Source: Sphingomonas horti
GTDB lineage: Bacteria > Pseudomonadota > Alphaproteobacteria > Sphingomonadales > Sphingomonadaceae
NCBI RefSeq assembly: GCF_009753715.1
Contig: NZ_WQMS01000006.1
Span: forward strand, 1-64,000
Direction: 5' to 3'
Length of the DNA: 64,000 nt
The stretch's first letter is position 1. Every line of letters starts with the position of its first letter. A program made the translations under genes and the position numbers. This document shows positions 35,601 to 43,482 of this stretch, one piece after another. The notes under the pieces are model-generated. The model was not told the origin of the DNA and ran no database searches. It worked only from the letters and a program-made list of their open reading frames with translations.

Positions 35601-35987
35601 TCAGGCCCTCCGGCGGCGCTCGCTGCGGCCGCGGCTGATGCTGGTGACGACGAGTTCGAGATGGTCCGGCGTGAAGCCTGCCGCGTAAAAGCCATCGACC
35701 TCGGATTCCGGAATGGCAAAGCCGCGATACCAGGCGTGCACCGACACCCGGCGCAGCGCTTCGAGCCGCGGATCGGCCAACCGGTTCTCGGTCCTTCCTC
35801 CGAACAGCGCGGCAAAAGCCGTCGCCATCCGTCCCGGCGTGCGCAGCGACGCGAGCGTATCGCGCCGCGCCAGCGCCACGACCGACCATTCGATCGCGCT
35901 CAGGCTCACCTTCGGCGGGATCGGATCGTGGCGCGCCATCATCGGCGCGGTCGCCGCGGCCGGCTCGGCGAAGCTCAGATAAGCCAT
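35601..35987 (-). CDS. small protein of unknown function leading the RND operon
   Basis: A 128-residue protein I do not recognise. It begins MAYLSFAEPAAATAPMMARH, continues with IEWSVVALARRDTLASL and RLADPRLEALRRVSVHAWY, and ends with a strongly basic tail (SRGRSERRRRA). No signal peptide or membrane helix; it seems mostly helical with charged surfaces. The ATG has AAGGGAG 5 bases ahead and the stop is 3 bases before the adaptor start, so it is the first gene of the pump operon. A regulatory or adaptor role is possible but not shown. Coding quality (third-position GC bias, good RBS) supports a real gene. Confidence 0.65.
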   Translation of the reverse strand: MAYLSFAEPAAATAPMMARHDPIPPKVSLSAIEWSVVALARRDTLASLRTPGRMATAFAALFGGRTENRLADPRLEALRRVSVHAWYRGFAIPESEVDGFYAAGFTPDHLELVVTSISRGRSERRRRA

Positions 35988-36163
35988 GGTCAACTCCCTT
36001 TTTCTCCGCCGGCGCCGGGCGACCAGCACCCGTTCGCGAAAGCGCAATGCGCCCGCGTGCTCCGGCACTTGTTTTCGGCGGCACGAATGCGTCGCAGCGA
36101 TGCTATCGCCGCAGCTCGTTTCCGTGGGTTTATGTTAGTGGTGGCACCTCGGCCGCTAATCTC

Positions 36164-36223
36164 TACCGGCCGGTATATAATCCGTTCAGCCGGCGTTCAA
36201 GGCTATTTTATACCGATCGGTAT
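36164..36223 (-). promoter_or_regulatory. RND operon promoter with two TetR-type operators
   Basis: On the minus strand a promoter-like pair, TTGAAC (36200-36195) and TATACC (36177-36172), is spaced by 17 bp. The palindrome TACCGGCCGGTA (36164-36175) overlaps the -10. A second palindrome, ATACCGATCGGTAT (36210-36223), lies just upstream of the -35. Both share the core TACCG-N2-CGGTA. This arrangement suits repression by the adjacent TetR protein. The nearest downstream gene is the small protein starting at 35987, so a long 5' untranslated region of about 175 bases is implied. Confidence 0.6.
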
Positions 36224-36266
36224 GAAGTTTGGGCGCAGGGACTTGATTTGCCGGCGAAACTTTTTT

Positions 36267-36878
36267 TCACGCAGCCGGCCAGAACGCCAGGCTGGTCTCG
36301 ATCAATCGCTCCAGATCCTCGCGCGATGCGCCGGCGCCCGCCTGCACGGCCATGCCCTGCAGGATTGCGTAGAGATAGCTGGTCAGCCCTTCGACATCGA
36401 CATGGCCGGGCAGGTCGGCCTCGGCCTTGGCGCGCTCCATACGCGCGACCAGCGCGCGACGGGCCGAAGCACCGCGTTCGAGCACGAATTCGCGTATCGA
36501 CTGCGCTTCCTCGCCGCACGCGACCGAACTGATCACGCCCAGGCAGCCGCGCGGCTCGCAATTGCTCGTCTGGTTTTCCAGCGCGCCACGCAGCAGATGC
36601 TCGGCGACTTGGCGCGCGGTCGGCTCGGCCAGGGCCTTGCCGACATAGTCCATCTTCTCGCGCTCGTAGAGGTCGAGCGCCTTGCAGAACAGCTGTTCCT
36701 TGTTGCCGAAAGCGGCGTAAAGGCTGGGCCTGGTGATCCCCATGGCGCTGGTGAGGTCGGTCATCGACGCGCCTTCATACCCCTTGCTCCAGAACACGCG
36801 CAGCGCCGCCGTCAGCGCCTGCTCCGTGCAGAACTCACGCGGACGGCCGCGATGGGGAACGGCGGCGCTCGATTCCAT
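36267..36878 (-). CDS. TetR/AcrR family transcriptional repressor
   Basis: A 203-residue TetR regulator. The N-terminal DNA-binding domain runs ALTAALRVFWSKGYEGASM...TDLTSAMGITRPSLYAAFGNKEQL, the classic TetR helix-turn-helix. The ligand-binding part has a Cys-containing block, GCLGVISSVACGEEA, typical of the TetR_C_6/AcrR-like group. I chose ATG at 36878 (MESSAAVPHRGRPREF); the longer frame to 36917 runs through promoter-like AT-rich DNA. It lies just upstream of the RND operon on the same strand, and operator-like palindromes occur in both promoters, so it probably regulates the pump and itself. Confidence 0.9.
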   Translation of the reverse strand: MESSAAVPHRGRPREFCTEQALTAALRVFWSKGYEGASMTDLTSAMGITRPSLYAAFGNKEQLFCKALDLYEREKMDYVGKALAEPTARQVAEHLLRGALENQTSNCEPRGCLGVISSVACGEEAQSIREFVLERGASARRALVARMERAKAEADLPGHVDVEGLTSYLYAILQGMAVQAGAGASREDLERLIETSLAFWPAA

Positions 36879-36890
36879 AACGAGCGGTAT
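36877..36890 (-). promoter_or_regulatory. operator-like site overlapping the tetR start codon
   Basis: ATAACGAGCGGTAT is an imperfect copy of the palindrome found at the pump promoter (ATACCGATCGGTAT at 36210-36223). It overlaps the first bases of the tetR start codon and adjoins the AT-rich TATATAAGTTATC (36888-36900), a probable -10 region. This suggests autoregulation by the TetR protein. The match is imperfect, so affinity may be lower. Confidence 0.5.
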
Positions 36891-37145
36891 ATAAGTTATC
36901 GGCGCCGGTCTGACCACCCCCCGACGTCACATCGTCCGATTGGGGAATCTGGCCTCGCGCAGGCATGGTGCAGAACGTCCGCCTTGGCGTTTGATAGAAC
37001 TTCAGGTCCGTTTTGCGCGCCGGCCAGTCGGCCAGCGGCCCCGTTGGAAGGCGGCGCCTCGGCCCGAAACGCAATCAGGAAGAAAGAATAGCGGAATGAC
37101 TAATTCGGCCAGGCTGAGGCAGGTCGCGGCAAGTCGACGAATGGG

Positions 37146-37790
37146 CTAGCCCAGATGCCCTTCCTGCAACGCTTTGAGCGCCGCGCGTGTCCTGTCCCGG
37201 GCGTTGAGCTTGAGCAGCAGGTTGGAAACGTGGTTCTTGACGGTCCCTTCCGCCAAGGCCAGCAGATCGGCGATCTCCTTGTTGCTGTAGCCCGCGCAGA
37301 TCAGATGCAGCACCTCTTTTTCGCGCCCGGTGAGCGCCTCCGCGGCATAGTCGTCGGATGACGCCAAGGGACTGCGGCGGATTGCCGCCATCAGGCTCTC
37401 GGTCATGGCGGGCTGGAATGCAGTCTTGTTGTCGGTGAGGGCTCGAATGGCCTGCGCTAGATCATCGAGCGCGACATCCTTGAGCATCAGGCCCTTGGCG
37501 CCGGCCTTGATCGCCGCGATCGCTGCGTCGCCATCGTCGAAGGTCGTCAGAACAAGCGTCGGCGGCAGCGCATCCGCCGCGCGTAGCGCCTCGAGAACGG
37601 CGATGCCGTTCAGCCGAGGCATGCGGATGTCGAGGAGGAGCACGTCGGGTCTGAGCTCCGGAATCCTTTCCAGCGCCTCCTCTCCGTCCCTCGCTTCCCC
37701 CACCACCTCGATGTCGTGAACGAGCTCGAGCAGACCGCGAATGCCCTGGCGGACCAGTGTCTGGTCGTCGACGAGCATGACCCGGATCAT
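37146..37790 (-). CDS. NarL/LuxR-family response regulator
   Basis: A 214-residue response regulator. The receiver domain has phosphoacceptor Asp in VLLLDIRMPRLNG, acidic pair DD near the start (VMLVDDQTLVRQG) and the Lys in GLMLKDVAL. The C-terminal LuxR-type HTH is LTGREKEVLHLICAGYSNKE followed by GTVKNHVSNLL. ATG at 37790, overlapping the kinase stop (ATGA). Partner of the kinase just upstream. The shared promoter element ahead of the kinase gene and ahead of the DsbD operon is a candidate binding site. Confidence 0.92.
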   Translation of the reverse strand: MIRVMLVDDQTLVRQGIRGLLELVHDIEVVGEARDGEEALERIPELRPDVLLLDIRMPRLNGIAVLEALRAADALPPTLVLTTFDDGDAAIAAIKAGAKGLMLKDVALDDLAQAIRALTDNKTAFQPAMTESLMAAIRRSPLASSDDYAAEALTGREKEVLHLICAGYSNKEIADLLALAEGTVKNHVSNLLLKLNARDRTRAALKALQEGHLG

Positions 37791-38935
37791 GCGGGCCGCG
37801 GCGCAACCAAAGGCAGCCAAGCATCCAGCGTGAAACCGGGAGCGGCCTCGGTTCGCACGGTGAGCCGGCCGCCGAGGGATTCGACCCGCTCACGCATGCC
37901 GAGAAGGCCGTAGCCGGCAGCCGAAGCGATACGCCGCGTCGCGCCGTCGTTGCGCGCCACGAGACGCACGCCGTCACCATCCGAGGTTACGTGAAGCCAC
38001 AGGTTCGAAGCGTCCGCGTGCCTGACCGCATTGGTGATGGCCTCCTGGGCGCAGCGGATCAGAGCATGTGCCTGGTCGGGGCTGACTCGCACTCCTGGAG
38101 ACACCGCCACATGGACCGCGGGCGTAGGAACGCTTCGCGCAAGCGCCTCCAATGCGTCCTTCAGATCGCGAGGTTCATTCTCGCGCAGAGCGGCGACGAC
38201 GTCGCGCACCTTGGCGAGCAGGTCGCGGGCCAAGCCTCTCGCCCGGATCACATGATCGGTCGCTCGCCCGTCCCCGGTCACATGGCTTGCGATCTCAAGC
38301 TGCAGCCCCAGCGCGGTCAGCTCGTGGCCCCAGGCATCGTGGAGCTCGCGCGAAATGCGCAGGCGCTCGGCGTCGCGGGCGGTGTTGGCGATGACGGCCT
38401 GAGCGGATTGCAACTCCCTGTTCGTCTGGCCTAACACCCGCGCCGTCTCCGCTTCGCGCCGCAGCGCCTGTGCCGTGAAGACGAGCAGCAGCTGCACCGC
38501 AAATGCCTTGCCGATGACCCAGCAAAGATCGGGATTAAGCGCTTGCGCGAGCGCGCCGATGACCGCGAGCGTCTGAAATGCCACCCAACCGAGCGCCCTT
38601 GCAGGGGTGGTCGCCAGCGCTGCCTGCCACGCGATGATGACGAGGAATTCCGACATGCCGGCCCATGGAACGATGATCGCCATCGCCAATACCGCCGCGA
38701 GCTGAACGCACAGCAGGGTCCACAAAAGCCTCGGACGCAGCCTCAGTATCATCGCCCCGAGGACTGCCGCTCCGAAGATCATGAAGGGCGCGAGCCAGGG
38801 CGCCGGCACGGGCGCCCCGCGCACGGTCGCGCCGGTCATGAACTTCTGGAGGACCGGCCAGCCCAGCGCCAGCCACACCGCCAGCGCAGCGACGCAGAAG
38901 AGCCAGTGGTGCCGGGATCTGAACTGGCCTGCCAT
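37787..38935 (-). CDS. NarL-type membrane sensor histidine kinase
   Basis: A 382-residue kinase. About five membrane helices in the first 155 residues make an integral-membrane sensor, then a HisKA_3 dimerisation domain with the phospho-His in RISRELHDAWGHELTAL. The ATPase domain has AQEAITNAVRHADASNLW (N-box), and GYGLLGMRERVESLGGRLTV as its late block. The input signal is unknown; there is no large periplasmic loop, so an in-membrane signal is likely. Start MAGQFRSRHH at 38935. Coupled to the response regulator by a four-base overlap. Confidence 0.9.
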   Translation of the reverse strand: MAGQFRSRHHWLFCVAALAVWLALGWPVLQKFMTGATVRGAPVPAPWLAPFMIFGAAVLGAMILRLRPRLLWTLLCVQLAAVLAMAIIVPWAGMSEFLVIIAWQAALATTPARALGWVAFQTLAVIGALAQALNPDLCWVIGKAFAVQLLLVFTAQALRREAETARVLGQTNRELQSAQAVIANTARDAERLRISRELHDAWGHELTALGLQLEIASHVTGDGRATDHVIRARGLARDLLAKVRDVVAALRENEPRDLKDALEALARSVPTPAVHVAVSPGVRVSPDQAHALIRCAQEAITNAVRHADASNLWLHVTSDGDGVRLVARNDGATRRIASAAGYGLLGMRERVESLGGRLTVRTEAAPGFTLDAWLPLVAPRPA

Positions 38936-38977
38936 TGACCGATGCTGTCACAGCGAAGGACGCATGGCCATAGGCCA

Positions 38978-39003
38978 AAGGTCATGGTTCCAAGGTGCGA
39001 CCT
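38978..39003 (-). promoter_or_regulatory. promoter element shared with the DsbD operon (copy 1)
   Basis: A 26-bp block 42 bp upstream of the kinase ATG, read on the minus strand as AGGTCGCACCTTGGA then ACCATGACCTT. It matches the copy at 41750-41775 in 23 of 26 positions, and similarity continues toward the gene (27 of 39 further positions by my hand alignment). AGGTC and GACCT at its two ends form an inverted repeat. Likely a binding site for a common regulator. Confidence 0.6.
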
Positions 39004-39008
39004 GGTCC

Positions 39009-39617
39009 TCAGCTCTCCGCATATTTGACCGCACAGCCATAGGGGCGGCTCGTCGGTACCGACACGGCCTTTCCGGCCTTCAGCTCGGTGAGCGCCGCCA
39101 GTACATGATTGCGCGCGCTTTTGATATCGGCGGGGTTGGCGGTCGGCTTGTCGTCGATCCCGCCGGCATAGACGAGCGTGCCGGCCTTGTTGACGACGAA
39201 CATGTGCGGCGTTGTCTTGGCATCATAGGATTTGCCGACGTTGCCGCGCGGGTCGAGCAGATAGGCGGTCGGCCGGGCACCGCTTTGCGCCACAAAGGCC
39301 TTGGCTTCCGGACCGCTCATATATCCCTGCTTGCCCGGCGCGCCCGAGTTGATGGTCAGCCAGACCACGCCGTCCTTCGCAGCGGCTGCCTGCGTCCTTT
39401 GCATGTTGCCGCTGCCGTAATGTTTCCTCACGAAGGGACAGCCGGGATTGGTCCACTCGAGCACCACCGTCTTGCCTCGGAAGCCCGAGAGAGTGACGAT
39501 CCGGCCGTTCGCGTCGGTCAGCTTGAAATCGGGCGCGGGCTTGCCCACGACCGGAGTTGCCGAAGCGGGTGCGGCGATGATGGCGAGCGCGGCGAAAGCG
39601 TTGAGCATCTGCTTCAT
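39009..39617 (-). CDS. periplasmic redoxin/thioredoxin-like protein
   Basis: A 202-residue exported protein of the thioredoxin/AhpC-TSA superfamily. Signal peptide MKQMLNAFAALAIIAAPASA, then the redoxin fold with the active-site Cys in NPGCPFVRKHYG, where family members often have a second Cys. TTPHMFVVNKAGTLVYAG carries the cis-Pro loop, and a second Cys occurs at the C-terminus (YGCAVKYAES). Most likely a peroxiredoxin-like or thiol-transfer protein fed by the DsbD-like protein whose gene is 16 bp upstream on the same strand. Confidence 0.85.
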   Translation of the reverse strand: MKQMLNAFAALAIIAAPASATPVVGKPAPDFKLTDANGRIVTLSGFRGKTVVLEWTNPGCPFVRKHYGSGNMQRTQAAAAKDGVVWLTINSGAPGKQGYMSGPEAKAFVAQSGARPTAYLLDPRGNVGKSYDAKTTPHMFVVNKAGTLVYAGGIDDKPTANPADIKSARNHVLAALTELKAGKAVSVPTSRPYGCAVKYAES

Positions 39618-39633
39618 TTGGACATTCCTTCCT

Positions 39634-41706
39634 TCAGCTGAGCATCGACACGAGCCGCGAGGGTGTCAGGACCTGCGGCAGGATTTCGGCCGGCTTGCCC
39701 GGCGCGTAATAGAGGTATAGGGGCACGCCGGAGCGGCCGTGCTTCTCCAGGAAACGCCCGATCGCCGGATCGCCGCGTGTCCAGTCGCCGACCAGCACCG
39801 CGACCTGCCTGGCGGCGAACGCCTTCGCGACCTGCTGGCGTTGGAGCGCGCCTCGCTCGTTGACCTTGCACGTCACGCACCAATCGGCGGTGAAGTACGC
39901 AAACACGGGCCGGCCTTCCTGTTGGAGCGCAGCAAGCCGACCCTCGCTGAACGGCTCAGTTTTCAGCGCACCCTGAAGGGGCGCCTGCGCGGAGCCCGCC
40001 GCGGCGACAGGAAGAAGGAGCATGACCTCCAGGGCGATCAGCACGGCGGGGGCGAGCGGAACCCATGCGGCGCCGCGACCCTGGCTTCGTCCCACCCACC
40101 ACAAGGCAAGCCCGAGGACCATCGCCGCAGTCAACCCCAGCGCCATCCCGTCCACGCCCGCCTGGCGGCCGAGGATCCAGGCCAGAGCAAGCGCCGTGAG
40201 GAACATGGGCACCGAGATCAGTCGCCGGAACTGTTCCATCCACGCGCCCGCCTTCGGCAGGCGCCGCCGCAGCGCCGGAACGAAGCCGAGAAGCAGGAAC
40301 GGCAAGGCGAGACCAAGGCCCAGGCCGGCGAAAATGGCGAGCGCGGCGGGCGCGGGAAGCACCAGGGCTGCGCCGAGCGCGGCGCCCATGAACGGGCCGG
40401 TGCAGGGCGTCGCGACGAACGCTGCAAGGGCACCGGTCCAGAAGGCGCCAGCAAGGCCACGCCTTTCGGCGAGCCGCCCGCCCAGAGTGACGGCGGGAAG
40501 TTCGAACAGCCCGGCGAGATTGAGCGCAACGGCGGTGATGAGCAGCAGCAGCAACAGGATGATGCGGGGATCCTGCAGCTGGAACGCCCAGCCGGCCGCG
40601 GTGCCGCCCGCCCGAAGGGCGAGCAATGCTGCCCCAAGTGCAAGACAGATCAGCACGGCGCCCGCCGTATAGGCGATCGCTTCCTTCTTCGCCGCGCTTT
40701 CATCGCCGCTGGCTTTCGCCAGGCTCAATGCTTTCAGGCTCAGGATCGGAAAGACGCACGGCATGATGTTCAGCAGCAGCCCGCCGAGAACAGCGCCCAG
40801 CAAGGCAGGGAGCATCGCAGAGGCACCTGATGCCGAGTGTTGGATCGCCAGCTTGACTGGCTTGCCGCCTGCGGGGACGGTGCCCGGTGTCGCCCTCAAC
40901 GTCACGCTCGTGCCTTCGTTCAGCTTCAGCACGCCATCGACGACGCCGAAGCCGCTGCCATTCGAGAGCGCCTCGGTTTCGACGATGAGCGTATCGCCCG
41001 CCCGGGAGAAGATCTGCGGCGCCGCGTAGGGCACGACTCCGTCCGTCAGGGGATAGAAATACGGCTCGCGAAGCGTCAGGTCGGCGGGAACTGGGATTGC
41101 CATCCTGAAGCGAGACCCGATCCGCTCGAATCGCGCTTCGCTCCCGAGCGGCTGCGGCAGCGCCTGCCGGAAGGGATCGAACATCGCGCGCTTCGTCTGC
41201 GCGACCGTTGCCGCCCCTGTTTCCAGATCGACGGCGACGTTCGCCGTTTCCGGCACGCACAACTCTTTCGTGCAGGCGAGATAATCGACACGGGCGCGGA
41301 TCGGCAGCTTGGTGCCTGCCGGAAGCGTCGCGGGCACCTTCACATCGACAAGAAGGGCGTAATCGCGCTCATAGACATAGTTCATCAGGCCAGCGACGAT
41401 CAGCCGCCCTGGCAGCGGGTATCGGATCGGCCCGGCTGCAAGCCCCGCCGGCAGATCCCACGCAATCTGCGTCTCCATGCCGCTGTCGCCGGGATTCTTC
41501 CAATAGCCGTGCCAGCCCGGCGCGGGCCGCATCATCAGTGCCAGCGCCACGGTCTCACCCGGGGCGACGACCGACATTTCGGGGATCAGGCTGACCGCGA
41601 TCGCCCTCTTGCCCGGCTCGGGCAGCTGACAATGGGCGGCCGTGCCGAGCAGCATCGCGGCGAGCCATGCGACAACCAAATGCGGCAAATATCCGTGGCG
41701 TGACAT
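39634..41706 (-). CDS. DsbD/ScsB-like thiol:disulfide interchange protein
   Basis: A 690-residue inner-membrane protein with three parts. The exported N-terminal domain (about 30-260) has DYLACTKELCVPET with its Cys pair. The central DsbD transmembrane domain (about 285-545, eight helices) has NIMPCVFPILSLKALSLAKA and ATPCTGPFMGAALGAAL with the membrane Cys residues. The C-terminal thioredoxin domain has YFTADWCVTCKVNE. It carries electrons from cytoplasmic thioredoxin to periplasmic proteins, here probably the redoxin downstream. The arrangement resembles ScsB as much as classic DsbD. The start at 41706 follows an element shared with the nearby two-component operon. Confidence 0.9.
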   Translation of the reverse strand: MSRHGYLPHLVVAWLAAMLLGTAAHCQLPEPGKRAIAVSLIPEMSVVAPGETVALALMMRPAPGWHGYWKNPGDSGMETQIAWDLPAGLAAGPIRYPLPGRLIVAGLMNYVYERDYALLVDVKVPATLPAGTKLPIRARVDYLACTKELCVPETANVAVDLETGAATVAQTKRAMFDPFRQALPQPLGSEARFERIGSRFRMAIPVPADLTLREPYFYPLTDGVVPYAAPQIFSRAGDTLIVETEALSNGSGFGVVDGVLKLNEGTSVTLRATPGTVPAGGKPVKLAIQHSASGASAMLPALLGAVLGGLLLNIMPCVFPILSLKALSLAKASGDESAAKKEAIAYTAGAVLICLALGAALLALRAGGTAAGWAFQLQDPRIILLLLLLITAVALNLAGLFELPAVTLGGRLAERRGLAGAFWTGALAAFVATPCTGPFMGAALGAALVLPAPAALAIFAGLGLGLALPFLLLGFVPALRRRLPKAGAWMEQFRRLISVPMFLTALALAWILGRQAGVDGMALGLTAAMVLGLALWWVGRSQGRGAAWVPLAPAVLIALEVMLLLPVAAAGSAQAPLQGALKTEPFSEGRLAALQQEGRPVFAYFTADWCVTCKVNERGALQRQQVAKAFAARQVAVLVGDWTRGDPAIGRFLEKHGRSGVPLYLYYAPGKPAEILPQVLTPSRLVSMLS

Positions 41707-42014
41707 GCGGCAGAAGCTGCCACTGCGCAGGCCGCTTCACCAAGTGCCGAAGGTCACGGCTCCAAGGTGCGACTTCCGGCACTTAGGCGAGGTACGGAAG
41801 GCCGCCACACGCGTCACATCGGGAGGTGCGATATCCGCGTCAGTCGGCGGACGATGATCGTGGGTGCTGCTGCAGCAGCCGCGGCGCGGCCTGCATTGTC
41901 TCGGGCCATCCAGGTGGATGGTACGACCGCGCCATCATCATCGGCGCGCTCTCGCCAAGACGAAAGAGCGCCTTGCCGCCTGCCCAGCGGATAGCTCAGC
42001 GGGCATGAGGATAG
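41707..42014. other. 308-bp intergenic region between dsbD-like and LytTR genes
   Basis: Contains the dsbD promoter element (41750-41775) and otherwise nothing I can support. Plus-strand ORFs of 60-79 codons starting at 41767, 41826 and 41864 are not convincing: weak ribosome sites, and each overlaps the others in a different frame. Confidence 0.4.
41750..41775 (-). promoter_or_regulatory. promoter element shared with the two-component operon (copy 2)
   Basis: Read on the minus strand: AAGTCGCACCTTGGA then GCCGTGACCTT, 43 bp upstream of the DsbD-like start codon, against 42 bp for the copy before the kinase. Conservation of both sequence and distance argues for a functional promoter/operator rather than chance. 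The obvious candidate regulator is the NarL-type response regulator at 37146-37790; this is inference. Confidence 0.6.
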
Positions 42015-42887
42015 CTAGACGCCGTCGGCAGAGGCCCCGTTTGCCGGCGGCTGAAGCCGACCGGCCCGGCCGATGTTGCGAGCATGGGCAAACCTCGCCT
42101 TGACTGCGGTGGAGAAGGTCCTGCCGACCGGCACCAGGCTATTGTCGGTCAGGCAGAGGGAGAGCCTCTGCCCGTCTATCCGCACGCCCGCGACCGCTGT
42201 GTGGGCCACCCACCAGCGGCGATGAACCTGCGCTCCCAGCTTCGGGTCGAGCAAGGCTACCGCATCGGCCATCCGCATCAGGATCAGGGCGCTTCCACCG
42301 AGCGCATGCACGCGAAGATAGTGATCCTCCGTTTCGAGCGCGATTATCTCGCCGCCGATGCCCGGCGGCAGTCTGCTGAGCAGCGCGGACGGATAGGCAG
42401 CAGGAATCGCGTCTTCTTCTGGTTCCGGTTCTTCTGGTTCCGGGAGGACCGGCGCCCGGCCGGGTGTCCCGGCATCACCCGAACCAGGCGCGATCACCGT
42501 CGTCGCGTAAGCTATCAGCAGTTGAACGGCCGTCACCGCCGCGAACAGCGCCGGCAGCTGCTGGGGCGTGTAAAAGCGCCCTGGCTGAACGAGCGACATG
42601 GTCCAGGCGACGACGAACGTCATCGGCAACGCAGAGACCAAGGCGACGGCTCCGATCCGGATCGCACCGGCGCGACGCCTTGTCATCGGCAGCACAGCGT
42701 TCGCCGCGACGACAGCTACCGCGCCGGCTGCCGTCAGCCCCAGCCAGAATGCGTAACGCGTTGCGGTTGGAAAGGCCGGGTAGGAGCCGAAGGGGCCCGC
42801 GAAGCCGAGAAGCAGGCCGACCGGTATTGCGGCCAGGAAAGGCCTCCAACTTCCCCAGGAGGGCCGTTGGCGCTGCGTGAACTGCAT
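42015..42887 (-). CDS. membrane-bound LytTR-type transcriptional regulator
   Basis: A 290-residue protein with four predicted membrane helices in residues about 12-140, an acidic linker (PEPEEPEPEEDAIPAAYP, around residue 160), and a C-terminal LytTR DNA-binding domain (about 185-280). The DNA-binding part has IIALETEDHYLRVHALGG, GAQVHRRWWVAHTAVAGVRI and LVPVGRTFSTAVK, matching LytTR beta-strands. It lacks a receiver domain, so the signal probably enters through the membrane part. I chose ATG at 42887 (MQFTQRQRPS); the longer frame to 43223 crosses the divergent gene. The gap to the divergent gene contains two spaced direct repeats of the LytTR type. Confidence 0.85.
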   Translation of the reverse strand: MQFTQRQRPSWGSWRPFLAAIPVGLLLGFAGPFGSYPAFPTATRYAFWLGLTAAGAVAVVAANAVLPMTRRRAGAIRIGAVALVSALPMTFVVAWTMSLVQPGRFYTPQQLPALFAAVTAVQLLIAYATTVIAPGSGDAGTPGRAPVLPEPEEPEPEEDAIPAAYPSALLSRLPPGIGGEIIALETEDHYLRVHALGGSALILMRMADAVALLDPKLGAQVHRRWWVAHTAVAGVRIDGQRLSLCLTDNSLVPVGRTFSTAVKARFAHARNIGRAGRLQPPANGASADGV

Positions 42888-42896
42888 GCGTCTCCC

Positions 42897-42926
42897 ATTG
42901 GCGAAAAAGTGGACGCTATTGGCGAA
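42897..42926. promoter_or_regulatory. pair of 9-bp direct repeats, LytTR operator candidate
   Basis: ATTGGCGAA occurs at 42897-42905 and again at 42918-42926, 21 bp start-to-start (two helical turns, 12-bp spacer). LytTR proteins characteristically bind two 9-bp direct repeats separated by 12-13 bp. The pair lies 10-40 bp upstream of the LytTR gene and about 90 bp upstream of the divergent small exported protein gene, so control of either or both is possible. Confidence 0.6.
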
Positions 42927-43017
42927 GGCACGGCTTGTCGATGGGAACAAGACAAGCAGATGTCGAACTGCTGCCGGCGCGATCCGCGCCCCAAAGCTTG
43001 TCCATGGAGAAATGACA

Positions 43018-43482
43018 ATGAAACGCTTGATGACGCTTGCCCTGGCGGTTGCCTTCGCTGCCCCTGCAGCGGTTGCTGCCCAGCCCGTACCGTCGATCGC
43101 GGTCAACTGCGACGCGGGAGCCGCTACGGCGGCCGCCGAGGCCCCGAACCTCCATGGCCATTGGGATTTCCTGATGGTTCCCCGGGGCACCCCGAGTTTC
43201 GGGCTTATGTCGATCGGCTTCATCGGCGCTGACTATGGCGGATCGCTGGCGCCGGTGAGGACCGCGCCCGTTGTCCTGCGCAATGTCACCTTGACCGGCA
43301 ACAGCATCCACATGGTCGTCGCCTCTCGCGAGGGCGATGTGCTGTTCGACGGCAAGCTCTCGGCCAAGGGCGACTTTATGTGCGGGACCGTCACCTACCA
43401 TGGCGGCGACACCTTCCCGATGGTGGCGCAGAAGCGGCCATCAACCTACCAGTCCCAGCCTCAGGCTCAGCGGGCGCGGTAA
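43018..43482 (+). CDS. small exported protein of unknown function
   Basis: A 154-residue protein with a clear Sec signal (MKRLMTLALAVAFAAPAAVA). The mature part is beta-rich with two Cys (VNCDAGAA and FMCGTVTYHGG) that could form a disulfide. I do not recognise the family; WDFLMVPRGTPSFGLMSIGF and VVASREGDVLFDGKLSAKGD are distinctive stretches. GGAGAA is 6 bases before the ATG at 43018. It is divergent from the LytTR regulator with only 130 bp between, so it is the most likely target of that regulator. Confidence 0.75.
   Translation: MKRLMTLALAVAFAAPAAVAAQPVPSIAVNCDAGAATAAAEAPNLHGHWDFLMVPRGTPSFGLMSIGFIGADYGGSLAPVRTAPVVLRNVTLTGNSIHMVVASREGDVLFDGKLSAKGDFMCGTVTYHGGDTFPMVAQKRPSTYQSQPQAQRAR

Noticed and set aside
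41767-42008. Small plus-strand ORFs between the DsbD-like and LytTR genes
   Set aside because: 60-79 codons, overlapping each other in different frames, weak ribosome sites, no recognisable protein.
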